NCBI GenBank assembly: GCA_002162955.1
Contig: MABD01000030.1
Span: 146,740-210,739, forward strand
From: Gammaproteobacteria bacterium 45_16_T64
GTDB taxonomy: Bacteria; Pseudomonadota; Gammaproteobacteria; Pseudomonadales; Ketobacteraceae
Length of the DNA: 64,000 nucleotides
Direction of reading: 5' to 3'
The notes under the pieces were generated by a model. That model had not been told where the DNA came from. It was given only the letters and a program-made list of their open reading frames with translations, and ran no database searches. This document shows positions 18,801 to 29,454 of the stretch, piece after piece. Position 1 is the stretch's first letter. Each line of letters begins with the position of its first letter. A program made the position numbers and the translations under genes.

Positions 18801-18933
18801 TGGATAGGGGTCGCTGTCATTTGTCTTGCTTTCAAACTGAACGAGTATACATAAGGTTGTGTTGGGTGTGCATCAAAAGTCTTTCTTGATAAATAAGCTT
18901 GAGATTATGGTGTGCTCTGGTATCATCTTGCGC

Positions 18934-18960
18934 CCTGCTATTGAACATTTTTGTAGCAGG
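18934..18960. repeat. Inverted repeat upstream of rpmE
   Basis: CCTGCTA and TAGCAGG are perfect 7-base arms with a 13-base spacer, about 87 bases before the rpmE start in the priA-rpmE divergent region. It could be an operator or an mRNA stem. bL31 is known to control its own translation through its leader in E. coli, but nothing here proves that role. Confidence 0.3.
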
Positions 18961-19046
18961 TCCAAGACACGAATTCATCAGTGATAGTATCTGTACGGTG
19001 CCAGGCAATAGATCGGGTGGCGGTGCAGACGAAAAAAGGTAATCCC

Positions 19047-19262
19047 ATGAAGCAAGATATACACCCAAATTATAGCGAAATGACAGCAACCTGTAGCTGT
19101 GGTAATCAAGTTAAGACTCAGTCTACTCTATGTAAAGATATCCATCTTGACATATGTTCAGCTTGTCACCCATTTTACACTGGTACTCAGAAAGTTGTAG
19201 ATACTGGTGGTCGCATTGATAAGTTTAAGCAACGTTTTGGTGCTGTTGGTCGTTCCAAGTAA
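19047..19262 (+). CDS. rpmE: 50S ribosomal protein bL31 (zinc-binding form)
   Basis: 71-residue ribosomal protein starting [17 protein letters not shown] about 8 bases upstream fixes the ATG at 19047, although the frame is open further upstream. The Cys ribbon is complete (CSCGN and later [10 protein letters not shown]), so this is the zinc-containing C+ form rather than the zinc-free paralogue made under zinc starvation. It is followed 28 bases later by a strong intrinsic terminator that falls inside the next gene. Confidence 0.97.
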   Translation: MKQDIHPNYSEMTATCSCGNQVKTQSTLCKDIHLDICSACHPFYTGTQKVVDTGGRIDKFKQRFGAVGRSK

Positions 19263-19269
19263 GTTCGTC

Positions 19270-20202
19270 ATGCATCAAATGTTTGCAAAAAAAGGCTCCC
19301 TTGGGAGCCTTTTTTTGTTTTTATTGTTTGCTAATGCAGCTGTTTTCGCGGGAGTGGATACACAAAAACAGTGTGATCTAAGTCCGTCTGTACTAGCTTC
19401 TAGCGCTCATGGTTCGGGAGAAATTGAACGCGTGGTAGTGCAGGCAGTGATTGATGGCGACACTTTACTGCTAAAGGGCGGCCGTAGAATAAGGGTGATT
19501 GGCATTAATACGCCGGAATTGGCTCACCACGAGCAGCGTTTACAGCCGTTAGCGACTCAAGCGCACCAGCGAATGTTGGCCCTTTTGTCTGGGGCTGGGA
19601 AGGCACCTAGAGCCTTGCCTTTTGCTGCAATATTGAAGGTGGGGCAGGATGGCAAGGATCATTACGGTCGAACCTTAGGTCATATTTTTACATCTAAAGG
19701 GGAGAATGTGACTACCCGTCTTTTGGCAGAGGGGTGGGGGTTCCATGTTGCAATACCGCCTAATGTTTGGGGGGCGGACTGTTATAGCTATGCTGAGAAA
19801 ATAGCGAAGGCTCAGGGTGTGGGTGTTTGGGGTGATAGCTACTATCGATTGAAAAGCAGCGAAGAGTCAATATTATCAGGTGGTTATAAGAGAATTGTAG
19901 GCACAATAGAAAAGCTATTTATCTCCAAGAAGGTTATTTGGGTTGCTTTAAAAGGAGGCGTCGTGTTGAAGTTGGATCGACGTGATAGTGCATTTCACAA
20001 GGGGGCTGTTTTAGAGTCCATTCTTCGATCTCATGGTGCAGGTACGTTGCATAATTTGCCAAAGATAGAGCTACAGGGCTGGTTAATTGATCGGTCTACC
20101 TGGGGCGCAGTTATGGCGAAAAAGATCAAACAGGGCAAGAGAAAGCGTTGGCAGTTGAACGTTCGCCACCATACTCAATGGCAGCTTAGGGCGGCCTTAT
20201 AG
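19270..20202 (+). CDS. Secreted thermonuclease (SNase) family protein
   Basis: Predicted exported nuclease of about 310 residues. The signal peptide (MFAKKGSLGSLFLFLLFANAAVFAG from a second ATG at 19279) is followed by an SNase domain at about 55-190. The catalytic pattern is present: VIDGDTLLLKGGRRIRVIGINTPEL (Asp, Arg, Glu) and YGRTLGHIF (second Arg). A further 110 residues of OB-fold-like sequence follow and are rich in Lys and Arg at the C-terminus. Neither ATG has a good ribosome-binding site. An equivalent gene follows rpmE in Pseudomonas (PA5048). The 5' coding region contains the rpmE terminator. Confidence 0.85.
   Translation: MHQMFAKKGSLGSLFLFLLFANAAVFAGVDTQKQCDLSPSVLASSAHGSGEIERVVVQAVIDGDTLLLKGGRRIRVIGINTPELAHHEQRLQPLATQAHQRMLALLSGAGKAPRALPFAAILKVGQDGKDHYGRTLGHIFTSKGENVTTRLLAEGWGFHVAIPPNVWGADCYSYAEKIAKAQGVGVWGDSYYRLKSSEESILSGGYKRIVGTIEKLFISKKVIWVALKGGVVLKLDRRDSAFHKGAVLESILRSHGAGTLHNLPKIELQGWLIDRSTWGAVMAKKIKQGKRKRWQLNVRHHTQWQLRAAL
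19291..19317 (+). terminator. Intrinsic terminator of rpmE inside the nuclease gene
   Basis: AAAGGCTCC, loop CTTG, GGAGCCTTT, then a run of T to 19316. It is a classic rho-independent terminator. It starts 28 bases after the rpmE stop and lies in the codons for KKGSLGSLFL in the nuclease signal peptide. Confidence 0.85.
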
Positions 20203-20213
20203 GCAGAAATGGG

Positions 20214-20257
20214 GGGAGCTGTGGTGTTTATGCCACATTTTGGTGCTCCCTTGTTGT
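20214..20257 (+). terminator. Possible terminator after nuclease gene
   Basis: GGGAGC (20214-20219) pairs with GCTCCC (20245-20250), with an inner GTGG/CCAC stem, followed by TTGTTGTC. It is 12 bases after the nuclease stop. The T run is interrupted, so support is moderate. Confidence 0.35.
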
Positions 20258-20441
20258 CAGTTTGCGGTTTTTTGGTGCTAATTAAGTCGCTAGGGTTATT
20301 GAGGTGGGTGTTGGTTTTGGTTATGCTACATCGCCTCACTTATCAGTGGTAAATATGTGCAACTGCTGGGAGCGAGACTAGATTTTATTAAAGGCTGTCA
20401 ATTGTCACAGTGAAAGACCCAATCAAGAGATAGAGCTCGTT

Positions 20442-21704
20442 ATGTCAGATTTAAAGCAAGCAGCATTAGATTACCATGAGTTTCCACGTCCAGGTAAAGT
20501 TAGCGTTGAACTTACCAAACCTACTGAAACCCCACGTGATTTGGCATTAGCGTATAGCCCCGGTGTGGCAGAGCCCGTCCGAGAGATCGCGAAGGATCCA
20601 GACAATGCCTACCGTTACACCAATAAGGGTAATTTGGTTGCGGTTATTAGTGACGGAAGTGCCATTCTAGGTTTAGGTGATCTGGGTGGGCTTGCAAGTA
20701 AGCCAGTAATGGAAGGCAAAGGCGTATTGTTTAAGCGCTTTGCTGGCGTTGATGTGTTTGATATCGAAGTTGATGCAGAGAACCCTCAGGCCTTTATTGA
20801 CACAGTTGCTCGTATCTCGCCTACATTTGGCGGAATCAACCTGGAAGATATTAAGGCGCCGGAGTGTTTTGAGATTGAACGTGTGTTAATAGAGCAGTGT
20901 GATTGCCCTGTGTTTCATGATGATCAGCACGGGACTGCAATCATAATTGCTGCTGGCCTAATGAATGCCATGGAGATTCAGAATAAGTCGCTGGAAGATG
21001 CAAAAATAGTCTGTGTCGGTGCCGGTGCAGCAGGTGTTGCTGCTCTTAAGCTTCTGATTGAAATGGGTGCTAAGAAAGAAAATTTCTATGTTCTCGATCG
21101 TAAGGGTGTTATTCATTCAGATCGAGATGATTTGAATCAATACAAGGCTGCATTTGCACACGATACGGATAAGCGAACGCTAGAAGATGCGCTTGACGGA
21201 GCTGACGTATTTATTGGTGTCTCAAGTGCGAATTTACTGAAGCCTGAGTTTCTGAAGCTGATGGCTTCAAATCCAGTGGTTTTCGCTTTAGCTAACCCGG
21301 ATCCAGAGATTGTACCTGAGACGGCCCATGCGACCCGAGACGATGTGATCGTGGCGACAGGTCGAAGTGATTATCCTAATCAGGTGAATAATGTGCTTGG
21401 GTTTCCCTTTATTTTCCGTGGCGCGCTAGATGTGCGTGCGACTCGAATTAATGAGGAAATGAAGATCGCTGCTGTTCATGCCATTCGCGAGCTAGCGAAA
21501 GAGCCTGTTCCAGCGGAGATACAAGAGCGCTGGGGTGAGGCAATAGAATACGGTAAGGAATACATTATTCCTAAGCCATTGGACCCTCGTTTGTTAGGTG
21601 TGGTATCTGCGGCGGTAGCAAAAGCTGCGGTGGATACGGGAGTTGCGCGATTGCCATACCCTGATAACTACCCTTTGAACAGCCTTGAAGATATTAAGTA
21701 TTAA
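20442..21704 (+). CDS. maeB: Malic enzyme, short form without phosphotransacetylase domain
   Basis: Oxidative decarboxylation of malate to pyruvate, probably NADP-linked by similarity. The 420 residues contain the family segments YSPGVAEPVREIA, GNLVAVISDGSAILGLGDLG, FGGINLEDIKAPECFEIE and the metal-binding VFHDDQHGTAII. The nucleotide-binding motif is VCVGAGAAGVAALK. E. coli MaeB carries an extra C-terminal PTA-like domain. This one lacks it, like the Pseudomonas enzyme (about 422 residues). The gene has its own 240-base upstream region and ends at a strong terminator shared with mrcA. Confidence 0.94.
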   Translation: MSDLKQAALDYHEFPRPGKVSVELTKPTETPRDLALAYSPGVAEPVREIAKDPDNAYRYTNKGNLVAVISDGSAILGLGDLGGLASKPVMEGKGVLFKRFAGVDVFDIEVDAENPQAFIDTVARISPTFGGINLEDIKAPECFEIERVLIEQCDCPVFHDDQHGTAIIIAAGLMNAMEIQNKSLEDAKIVCVGAGAAGVAALKLLIEMGAKKENFYVLDRKGVIHSDRDDLNQYKAAFAHDTDKRTLEDALDGADVFIGVSSANLLKPEFLKLMASNPVVFALANPDPEIVPETAHATRDDVIVATGRSDYPNQVNNVLGFPFIFRGALDVRATRINEEMKIAAVHAIRELAKEPVPAEIQERWGEAIEYGKEYIIPKPLDPRLLGVVSAAVAKAAVDTGVARLPYPDNYPLNSLEDIKY

Positions 21705-21720
21705 TCTTTAAGAGAAAAAA

Positions 21721-21745
21721 GCCCGGAATATCCGGGCTTTTTTTT
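21721..21745. terminator. Bidirectional terminator between maeB and mrcA
   Basis: GCCCGGA, loop ATA, TCCGGGC, flanked by A6 on the left and T8 on the right, so it can act on both convergent genes. Confidence 0.9.
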
Positions 21746-21746
21746 G

Positions 21747-24251
21747 CTAAAAAATTTGTTCTGTTGGTAGGTCGTCTTCATTTGAGCCGTTGGCGGTGGT
21801 TTCTGCGTCTATTTTCGGCGCGTATTCCTGTCGGAAAATTTCAAAAATACTGGTTGTTTGTGATGCTGTTGCACGTTCGCCTGTATCGGGTGCTATTTTG
21901 ACGGTTGTTATGCCTTCGGGTTGTGGGCTGTTGTTGACGGGGTAGTCTTTTAAGGCTTCTTTCATGTAGTCGATCCATATTGGGAGCGCTGCTGTGCCGC
22001 CATACTCCCTGCGGCCGAGGGTTTGTGGGCTGTCAAACCCTACCCATACTGTGGTTACGATGTCTGGGCTAAAACCTGAAAACCACGCATCTTTTTGGTC
22101 ATTTGTAGTACCGGTTTTTCCTCCAATGTCGCTGCGGCCAAGGCTTCTTGCTTTTCTACCAGTGCCTCGCGTGATGACGTCTTTGAGCATGCTATTGATG
22201 ATATAGATGATTCGGGGTTCAACCGTTCTTTCTGCGATAATCGGGGCTGGTACCTCGGGTAAATCTTCAGTTGGGGGGGATGATAGGTTTTCTAGAAAGG
22301 CGAATTCTTCTTGTTCGGGAGCAGCGGTGGTGGGCGCCTCCACTGGGAGCTCTGTTTGAGGCGTTTGTTGAAGGCATTCTTGGCATACAGTTATCGGATT
22401 TTCAGTAAACAGGGTGGTGCCATCATTGCTTTCAATGCGAAGGATAAACCAGGGCTCTACATGAAAGCCGCCATTGGCAAGCGTGGTGTAACCTGTGGCA
22501 AGTTCCAGGGGTGTAAGCTCTGCGACGCCTAGGGCGAGCGATAAGTTATCGGGTAATTTATCTGGATTAAAACCGAAATTCTTAGCGTGATTTATCGTTC
22601 TTCGGATCCCTGTTTGTTGTAATACTCGTATGGATACGAGATTTTTGGAGCGATAAAGTGCCTCTCTTAATCGGGTAAATCCACCGAATTTGTTGCCTGA
22701 ATTTTCTGGTCTCCAGGTGGTTTCTAGTTTTTGATCCTTAAAAATAAGCGGTGAGTCATTAATAATTGTTGCTGCGGTCATGCCGTTGCTGAGAGCGGCG
22801 GAATAGACGAATGGCTTGAAGTTAGAGCCGGCTTGCCGACCAGATTGTATTACTCGGTTGAATTTACTGGTTTGGAAGTCAAAGCCGCCCACTAAAGCTA
22901 AAATGCCTCCATTGGCAGGGTCAAGGGATACTAAAGCGGATTGCGCCTTAGGAAGTTGAGACAGTTGCCAAAGGCTCTCTTTATTATCTTGATTGATCAC
23001 CTCTTGAGTTCGAATGATATCGCCCACGTTGAGTATGTCTGCAAAGCTTTTGGGTTTCGGGCCTTTTTGGTTTACCGAGATGAACTTCCGGGCCCATAAA
23101 CTGCTTTCCCAGTCGAGTGCCTTTGTCTCGTTATTGGCCAGTAAGATTGATGCTGAAGTCTCTGATATTTCCATTACGACGGCGGGCAAAAGCGGCCCAA
23201 TGGTGTTGAGCCCGTTAAGGGCTGCTAACGCTGATTCAGGGGTGAGCGTTAGCTCTTGCTCATCTGGCTGAATCGTTGATTCAGGACCACGATAGCCGTG
23301 ACGCTTATCGTATGCAATTAAACCGTCATGTACTGCCTTATTTGCCGTTTCTTGATAGTGGCTGTTAATCGATGTGAAAACCCGAAAACCATCCGTGTAT
23401 GCTTTATTTCCGTACATGGACAGCATCTTTTTTCTAACCATTTCTGCCATGTAAGGTGCGTTAATTTCTGTTGATACGCCATGGAGTTTTGCGCTTACCG
23501 GTTGTTTGCTTGCAACAGCATGGGACTCTTCATCAAGGAAATCCAGTTCAAGCATGCGTTTGAGTATCCAGTTGCGTCGGGTTAGCGCACGTGAAGCGTT
23601 GGTTATTGGATTGAACGCTGAAGGAGCCTTGGGCAAGCCTGCTATCATCGCAAGTTGGGCCGTGTTGAGCTCCTCAATAGGCTTACCGTAATAGACCTTA
23701 CTTGCCGCGGCGATACCGTAGGAGCGATGCCCTAAATAGATCTTGTTAACATACAATTCAAGGATCTTATTTTTTGTCAGCTCTCTTTCAATTTGAAGGG
23801 CAAGTAGTATCTCATTGAATTTTCGGGAAAAAGTTCTCTCCCTGGTGAGAAAGTAATTTTTTGCTACTTGCATGGTAATTGTGCTGCCGCCAGTTTTGAT
23901 GGACCCTGTTGTTAGCAGCTCCAATGCTGCTCTTGTTAGTCCTTTAATATCTACACCGGGGTGAGAGTAAAACCGAGAGTCCTCTGCAGCAAGAATTGCA
24001 TGGATGAAGCTGGGTGGAATTTGATCAAATGTAATGGGTGTTCTTTTCTTTTCTCCAAATTCTGCGACCAATTTACCTTCTTTGGAGAAAATACGTAGTG
24101 GAGTTTGTAGAGGAATTTCTAGTATTTTCTCTACAGCTGGTAATTTCGGACTAAGGTATAGGAGTGCACCAATAAAAATTAATGCAGCACTACAGGTGCC
24201 AAAGAGTGTTGCCCAAAGGCTAAATCGAAGTATCGAACGGTTTTTTGACAT
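21747..24251 (-). CDS. mrcA: Penicillin-binding protein 1A (bifunctional)
   Basis: Class A PBP making and cross-linking peptidoglycan. It has 834 residues and an N-terminal membrane anchor (about 10-33). The GT51 glycosyltransferase contains EDSRFYSHPGVD with catalytic Glu90 and GGSTITMQVAKNYFL. The transpeptidase motifs are SNFK with Ser476, SKN at 535-537 and KTG at 712-714. A Pro/Glu-rich insertion at about 628-668 lies between SKN and KTG. It is divergent from pilM, the arrangement known in Pseudomonas and E. coli (mrcA next to pilM/hofM). The long first domain and the insert are typical of PBP1A rather than PBP1B. Confidence 0.96.
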   Translation of the reverse strand: MSKNRSILRFSLWATLFGTCSAALIFIGALLYLSPKLPAVEKILEIPLQTPLRIFSKEGKLVAEFGEKKRTPITFDQIPPSFIHAILAAEDSRFYSHPGVDIKGLTRAALELLTTGSIKTGGSTITMQVAKNYFLTRERTFSRKFNEILLALQIERELTKNKILELYVNKIYLGHRSYGIAAASKVYYGKPIEELNTAQLAMIAGLPKAPSAFNPITNASRALTRRNWILKRMLELDFLDEESHAVASKQPVSAKLHGVSTEINAPYMAEMVRKKMLSMYGNKAYTDGFRVFTSINSHYQETANKAVHDGLIAYDKRHGYRGPESTIQPDEQELTLTPESALAALNGLNTIGPLLPAVVMEISETSASILLANNETKALDWESSLWARKFISVNQKGPKPKSFADILNVGDIIRTQEVINQDNKESLWQLSQLPKAQSALVSLDPANGGILALVGGFDFQTSKFNRVIQSGRQAGSNFKPFVYSAALSNGMTAATIINDSPLIFKDQKLETTWRPENSGNKFGGFTRLREALYRSKNLVSIRVLQQTGIRRTINHAKNFGFNPDKLPDNLSLALGVAELTPLELATGYTTLANGGFHVEPWFILRIESNDGTTLFTENPITVCQECLQQTPQTELPVEAPTTAAPEQEEFAFLENLSSPPTEDLPEVPAPIIAERTVEPRIIYIINSMLKDVITRGTGRKARSLGRSDIGGKTGTTNDQKDAWFSGFSPDIVTTVWVGFDSPQTLGRREYGGTAALPIWIDYMKEALKDYPVNNSPQPEGITTVKIAPDTGERATASQTTSIFEIFRQEYAPKIDAETTANGSNEDDLPTEQIF

Positions 24252-24486
24252 AATTTGGATGGGATCTTAGGGTCTAAGGCAGAAAAAGTTACTAACTGTG
24301 AATCATACAACGATAATAACGGCCTTATCTAATTGCGTGAACTAATATTGTAGTATTTAATGTAAATAGGCATGAGTTTTTCCTAAGTTGCTAATGCAGC
24401 GGGTAAAACAATTGCAAATTTAGTGACTAATAAACGTGGTTCATCCAAAGATTAGATACTCTATATCAAATGGGTGCCCCCAATAG

Positions 24487-25568
<1,082 letters not shown>

Positions 25569-25569
<1 letters not shown>

Positions 25570-26135
25570 TGACTCGAATTAACTTACTGCCCTGGCGGGA
25601 AGAGCGTCGACTTGAGCTGAAGCGGCAGTTTTTTGTTATTTTGGTTGGAGTGGCATTTATTGGTGCGGGCAGCCTGTATCTAGTTGATATGTCGGTAAAT
25701 AACAATATTCAGCAGCAGAAAAGCCGTAATGGGTTTATTGCCGGTGAAACTAAAAAGCTTGAAAACCAAATAAAAGAAATAAAAGAGCTGCAGAGTAAAC
25801 GTGAAAGCTTGGTCGAGAGAATGAATGTCATTCAAAACTTACAGGGTAATCGGCCTGTGATTGTTCACGTGTTTGAGGATTTGGCACGGACAGTTCCAGA
25901 GGGTGTTTATTATAATGGCATCGAGGCAACAGAAACCACTCTCAGAGTGGAAGGTTTTGCTGAGGCAAATAACCGAGTGTCTAATCTGATGCGTAACCTA
26001 AGTAAATCCGAGATGTTTAGAGACCCCAGCTTGTCAAGCGTCAAAAATGCTAGTAAAGATGCTAAAGATGGGTGGAGCCAGTTTTCTCTCTCGGTGAAGC
26101 AGGGGTTGCCACCATCAGATGACGGGGAGGGGTGA
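25569..26135 (+). CDS. pilN: Type IV pilus inner-membrane protein PilN
   Basis: Bitopic inner-membrane protein of 188 residues. The cytoplasmic N-terminus begins TRINLLPWREERR, the conserved motif that docks into PilM. A membrane helix follows at about 20-42, then a coiled-coil region and a periplasmic ferredoxin-like domain. It dimerises with PilO and spans the periplasm towards PilP and PilQ. It overlaps pilM by one base. Confidence 0.96.
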
Positions 26136-26137
26136 TT

Positions 26138-26731
26138 ATGGATGTTAAGGAATTTATTGATTCATTAAACAACCTAGATCCAGAAAATATCGGAGGGTGG
26201 CCGCTGCCGATTAAAGCGCTTATGTGGGCGGTTGTGTTAATAGCTTCAGGTTTTGCGGTGTATTATTTTTTGCTTGCGGATTCTTTGATTATGCTAGATA
26301 AAGAGCAGCAAAAAGAGCAAGAGCTCATGAGTAGTTATGAAAGCAAAGCTCATAAAGCGGCTAATCTTGACCGTCTCAAGCAGCAAATGGTAGACATGGA
26401 AACCTCATTTGGTGCGCTGTTACGCCAGCTGCCTAGTGATACCGAGGTGCCCGGTTTGCTCGAAGATATTTCTCATACAGGGTTGTCGGCTGGATTAGAG
26501 TTTACCTCGATCAACCTTGGTGCTGAAACTGCCAGAGAGTTCTATGTGGAGCTGCCGATTGAGATCAAAGTGAAAGGTGGTTATCACTCTTTTGGTGCTT
26601 TTGTGAGTGGGGTGTCCGCGTTGCCTAGAATTGTTACCTTGCATAATTTTGCCATTGCAACGGGTGAAAGCCCTAACAATCTTGAAATGACAATTACCGC
26701 TCGAACATACCGATATAATGATCAAGAGTAG
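26138..26731 (+). CDS. pilO: Type IV pilus inner-membrane protein PilO
   Basis: Partner of PilN, 197 residues. It has a short cytoplasmic segment, a membrane helix (IKALMWAVVLIASGFAVYYFLL, about 23-44), a helical stalk and a periplasmic domain with the family segment QLPSDTEVPGLLEDISHTGLSAGLEF. A GTG at 26132 overlapping the pilN stop is in frame, but the ATG at 26138 stands 5 bases after a GGGGAGGGG ribosome-binding site and is preferred. Confidence 0.95.
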   Translation: MDVKEFIDSLNNLDPENIGGWPLPIKALMWAVVLIASGFAVYYFLLADSLIMLDKEQQKEQELMSSYESKAHKAANLDRLKQQMVDMETSFGALLRQLPSDTEVPGLLEDISHTGLSAGLEFTSINLGAETAREFYVELPIEIKVKGGYHSFGAFVSGVSALPRIVTLHNFAIATGESPNNLEMTITARTYRYNDQE

Positions 26732-26734
26732 CCT

Positions 26735-27262
26735 ATGAATATTATAAAAACGCTCATGATATTGTTGTCACTCGGGCTTACTGTTGCTTGTAGTCAGGAT
26801 GGTCAGTTCAATGATATTCGAAATAAAATGGAAGCTATAAAGCAGCGCCCTAAGGGGCATATTGAACCGCCTCCGGAGTTTAAAGCATATAAGAGCTTCA
26901 CATATTCTGCCGCGGCTAGTCGAAGTCCGTTTTCTCCTCCTATTGATATCGAGCTTACAGATCTTCCAAAGGGGCGAACTGGCGTTAAGCCTAATTTCGA
27001 TCGTACAAAAGAGGTGCTTGAGGGCTTTAGCCTCGATGCATTGCTAATGGTGGGAACTTTGATGAAGCCGGGGGGGCAGTTGTATGCGTTGATTAAAGCC
27101 CCCGATGGTGGGTTGCATCGAGTTGCACAGGGTAATCACATGGGTCGTAATTTCGGCACTGTACTAGCAGTAAATTCGTTAAAAGTCGATGTGATGGAAA
27201 TTGTTTCTGATGGTCAAGATGGTTGGATAGAACGGCCAAGAACCATTGTGATTACGGAATAA
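26735..27262 (+). CDS. pilP: Type IV pilus lipoprotein PilP
   Basis: Inner-membrane lipoprotein of 175 residues. It has a signal peptide with lipobox TVAC (Cys at about 19), an unstructured middle containing RSPFSPP, and a C-terminal beta-domain. The beta-domain shows the pattern LVGTL..GQLYALIKAPDGGLHRVAQGNHMGRNFG typical of PilP. The C-terminal domain contacts the N0 domain of the PilQ secretin. The gene begins 3 bases after pilO. Confidence 0.95.
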   Translation: MNIIKTLMILLSLGLTVACSQDGQFNDIRNKMEAIKQRPKGHIEPPPEFKAYKSFTYSAAASRSPFSPPIDIELTDLPKGRTGVKPNFDRTKEVLEGFSLDALLMVGTLMKPGGQLYALIKAPDGGLHRVAQGNHMGRNFGTVLAVNSLKVDVMEIVSDGQDGWIERPRTIVITE

Positions 27263-27283
27263 TAATAAGTCGGAGAAAGCAAG

Positions 27284-29446
27284 ATGAGACGTTTGTTGAG
27301 TAAAATGAAAAACCGGTATGCTAGTTTTCGGCTTCTGGCGGTGGTCATCGCTCTTATGGTGATGATGATAGAGTCCTCCTGGGCGGTAAAGCTTGTTGGT
27401 CTGGAGTCGTCAGCTTTGCCAGGCGATGCACTAGAGATAAAGTTTCAATTTGATGCAGCCCCTCCGGAACCGTCTGGTTATACGATTGAGTCACCGGCTC
27501 GAATCGCGTTGGACTTAAAGGGTGTGGAAACAGCCCTTGCTGAGAAATACCATGGTTTAGGTAATGGCAATGTACGTAGCGCTACTGTTATGGGAGCTGG
27601 AAGTCGTACGCGTGTTATTATTAATATGAGCTCTTTGGTGGCATATAATACTGAGGTGGTTGGGAATACTCTGCTGGTTCGTGTGGGGCAGTCAGTCGAG
27701 GCCAAATCTCGCAGTAACCCTATGTCGGAGAGTGTTGTGGCTGAGGTTTCATCCGACGAAGCGGGTATTACCGAACTAGATTTTCGGCGTGGAGAGCTGG
27801 GTGAGGGTATGGTCATGATTACCGTTTCAGACCCTAATGCAGCAATAGATTTGCGAGAGGAAGCCGGAAATATTGTTGTTGAGTTTGTTGGTGTTTCTTT
27901 ACCTGATGCGTTGCGTCGACGCTTGGATGTGGTGGATTTTGCTACGCCAGTCAGTACCGTAGACGCTGTTTCTGAATCGGGTAATGCTAAGATATCCATT
28001 GCAGCAAAGGGGGATTATGAATACCTTGCTTATCAGACAGACTCTCAATTTACTGTGAGTGTGAAGCCCGTCGCTGCTGAAGAGCTAGAGAGAAAAAGAA
28101 AAGAGCAATTCCAGTTTACCGGCGAGAAGTTGTCACTTAATTTCCAAGATATCGAAGTTCGATCGGTGCTTCAGCTGATCGCTGACTTTACCGAACTTAA
28201 TCTTGTGGCTAGTGATACCGTTGCTGGTCGGATTACTTTGCGGTTGCAAAATGTACCTTGGGACCAAGCACTTGATTTGATCTTGAAAACGAAAGGTTTG
28301 GATAAGCGGAAGGTTGGCAATGTTATGTTGGTTGCTCCCGCTGATGAAATAGCGGCGCGAGAAAAGTTAGAGCTAGAGGCGAATAAGCAGGTGGAGGAGC
28401 TCGCTCCTTTGCACACAGAGTATTTGATTGTCAATTATGCTAAAGCTTCAGATATTCAAGGGTTGCTTACTACAGAGGCTGGTTTTATTTCTTCACGAGG
28501 TAGTGTCTCTGTCGATGAGAGGACGAATACCCTTATTGTTCAAGATACATCCAATAAATTGTCCGAGATTCGCTTCATGCTTGAGCAATTGGATATCCCT
28601 GTTCGGCAGGTAATGATTGAGGCGCGAGTTGTAATTGCTTCTACGGATGCTGCAGAGGAACTAGGTGTTGAGTGGGGCATTTTAGGAGTTGATGAAAGTG
28701 TTGGCTCCGGCGTCAACTCTGATGGAGATACTGTATTTTTTACTGACACGATGACAATCATAGGAGGGTCTAGGACCGGGTTGGAGAGCAATGTAACCTC
28801 CATAAGCACCAAGGATGATGATGGTCGCGGCTCTTATTCTATCGGATCAAATAATTTGGCACTTGACCTTGGGGTCACCAGTGAGGCAGCTTCTAGAATA
28901 TCACTCGGCTTTTTCGATAACGCAACAGGCTTGATTGACTTGGAATTGTCTGCGCTTGAGTCCGAAGGTAAGGCAGAAATCGTGTCGACGCCTAAAGTTC
29001 TGACCGCAGATCAGCAAACTGCGAGAATAGCATCAGGTAAAGAAATACCTTATCAAGAGGCCTCTGCGAGCGGCGCTACAACCACTGCATTTAAGGAAGC
29101 TGTGCTGGCGTTAGAAGTTACACCGCAAATTACTCCGGAAGGTCGAATCATCATGGATTTGCAGATTAATCAAGATACTATTGGTGATATTGATGATGCG
29201 TCGAACATCCCAATTATTAGTACAAATGAAATTAAGACAGCAGTTATTGTCGACAACGGGCAAACAGTGGTGCTTGGTGGTGTTTTTCAGAGCGAAGAGC
29301 TAGAGAGTATTGCGAAAACCCCGTTTCTTGGTGATCTTCCCGTTATTGGGCGACTATTTAGGAAAAATATTAGTAAGCTTGAGAAGTCAGAGCTGTTAAT
29401 ATTTATCACACCTAAAATTATTCACAATGTCACGGACAGTCAATAA
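27284..29446 (+). CDS. pilQ: Type IV pilus secretin PilQ
   Basis: Outer-membrane channel through which the pilus emerges, 720 residues. A signal peptide ends near SSWA. Two AMIN-type peptidoglycan-binding regions follow (about 40-125 and 165-270). The N0/STN region is KLSLNFQDIEVRSVLQLIADFTELN. A secretin N1 domain then leads to the C-terminal secretin domain, which contains VEARVVIASTDAAEELGVEWG, IVSTPKVLTADQQTARIASG and VVLGGVF. The end, LLIFITPKII, is the conserved secretin C-terminus. It closes the pilMNOP operon and is followed 8 bases later by aroK. Confidence 0.96.
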   Translation: MRRLLSKMKNRYASFRLLAVVIALMVMMIESSWAVKLVGLESSALPGDALEIKFQFDAAPPEPSGYTIESPARIALDLKGVETALAEKYHGLGNGNVRSATVMGAGSRTRVIINMSSLVAYNTEVVGNTLLVRVGQSVEAKSRSNPMSESVVAEVSSDEAGITELDFRRGELGEGMVMITVSDPNAAIDLREEAGNIVVEFVGVSLPDALRRRLDVVDFATPVSTVDAVSESGNAKISIAAKGDYEYLAYQTDSQFTVSVKPVAAEELERKRKEQFQFTGEKLSLNFQDIEVRSVLQLIADFTELNLVASDTVAGRITLRLQNVPWDQALDLILKTKGLDKRKVGNVMLVAPADEIAAREKLELEANKQVEELAPLHTEYLIVNYAKASDIQGLLTTEAGFISSRGSVSVDERTNTLIVQDTSNKLSEIRFMLEQLDIPVRQVMIEARVVIASTDAAEELGVEWGILGVDESVGSGVNSDGDTVFFTDTMTIIGGSRTGLESNVTSISTKDDDGRGSYSIGSNNLALDLGVTSEAASRISLGFFDNATGLIDLELSALESEGKAEIVSTPKVLTADQQTARIASGKEIPYQEASASGATTTAFKEAVLALEVTPQITPEGRIIMDLQINQDTIGDIDDASNIPIISTNEIKTAVIVDNGQTVVLGGVFQSEELESIAKTPFLGDLPVIGRLFRKNISKLEKSELLIFITPKIIHNVTDSQ

Positions 29447-29454
29447 GAGAATAA

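Noticed and set aside
18981-19046. N-terminal extension of rpmE
   Set aside because: The extra 22 codons have no bL31 similarity, and the AAAAAAGG ribosome-binding site lies within them.
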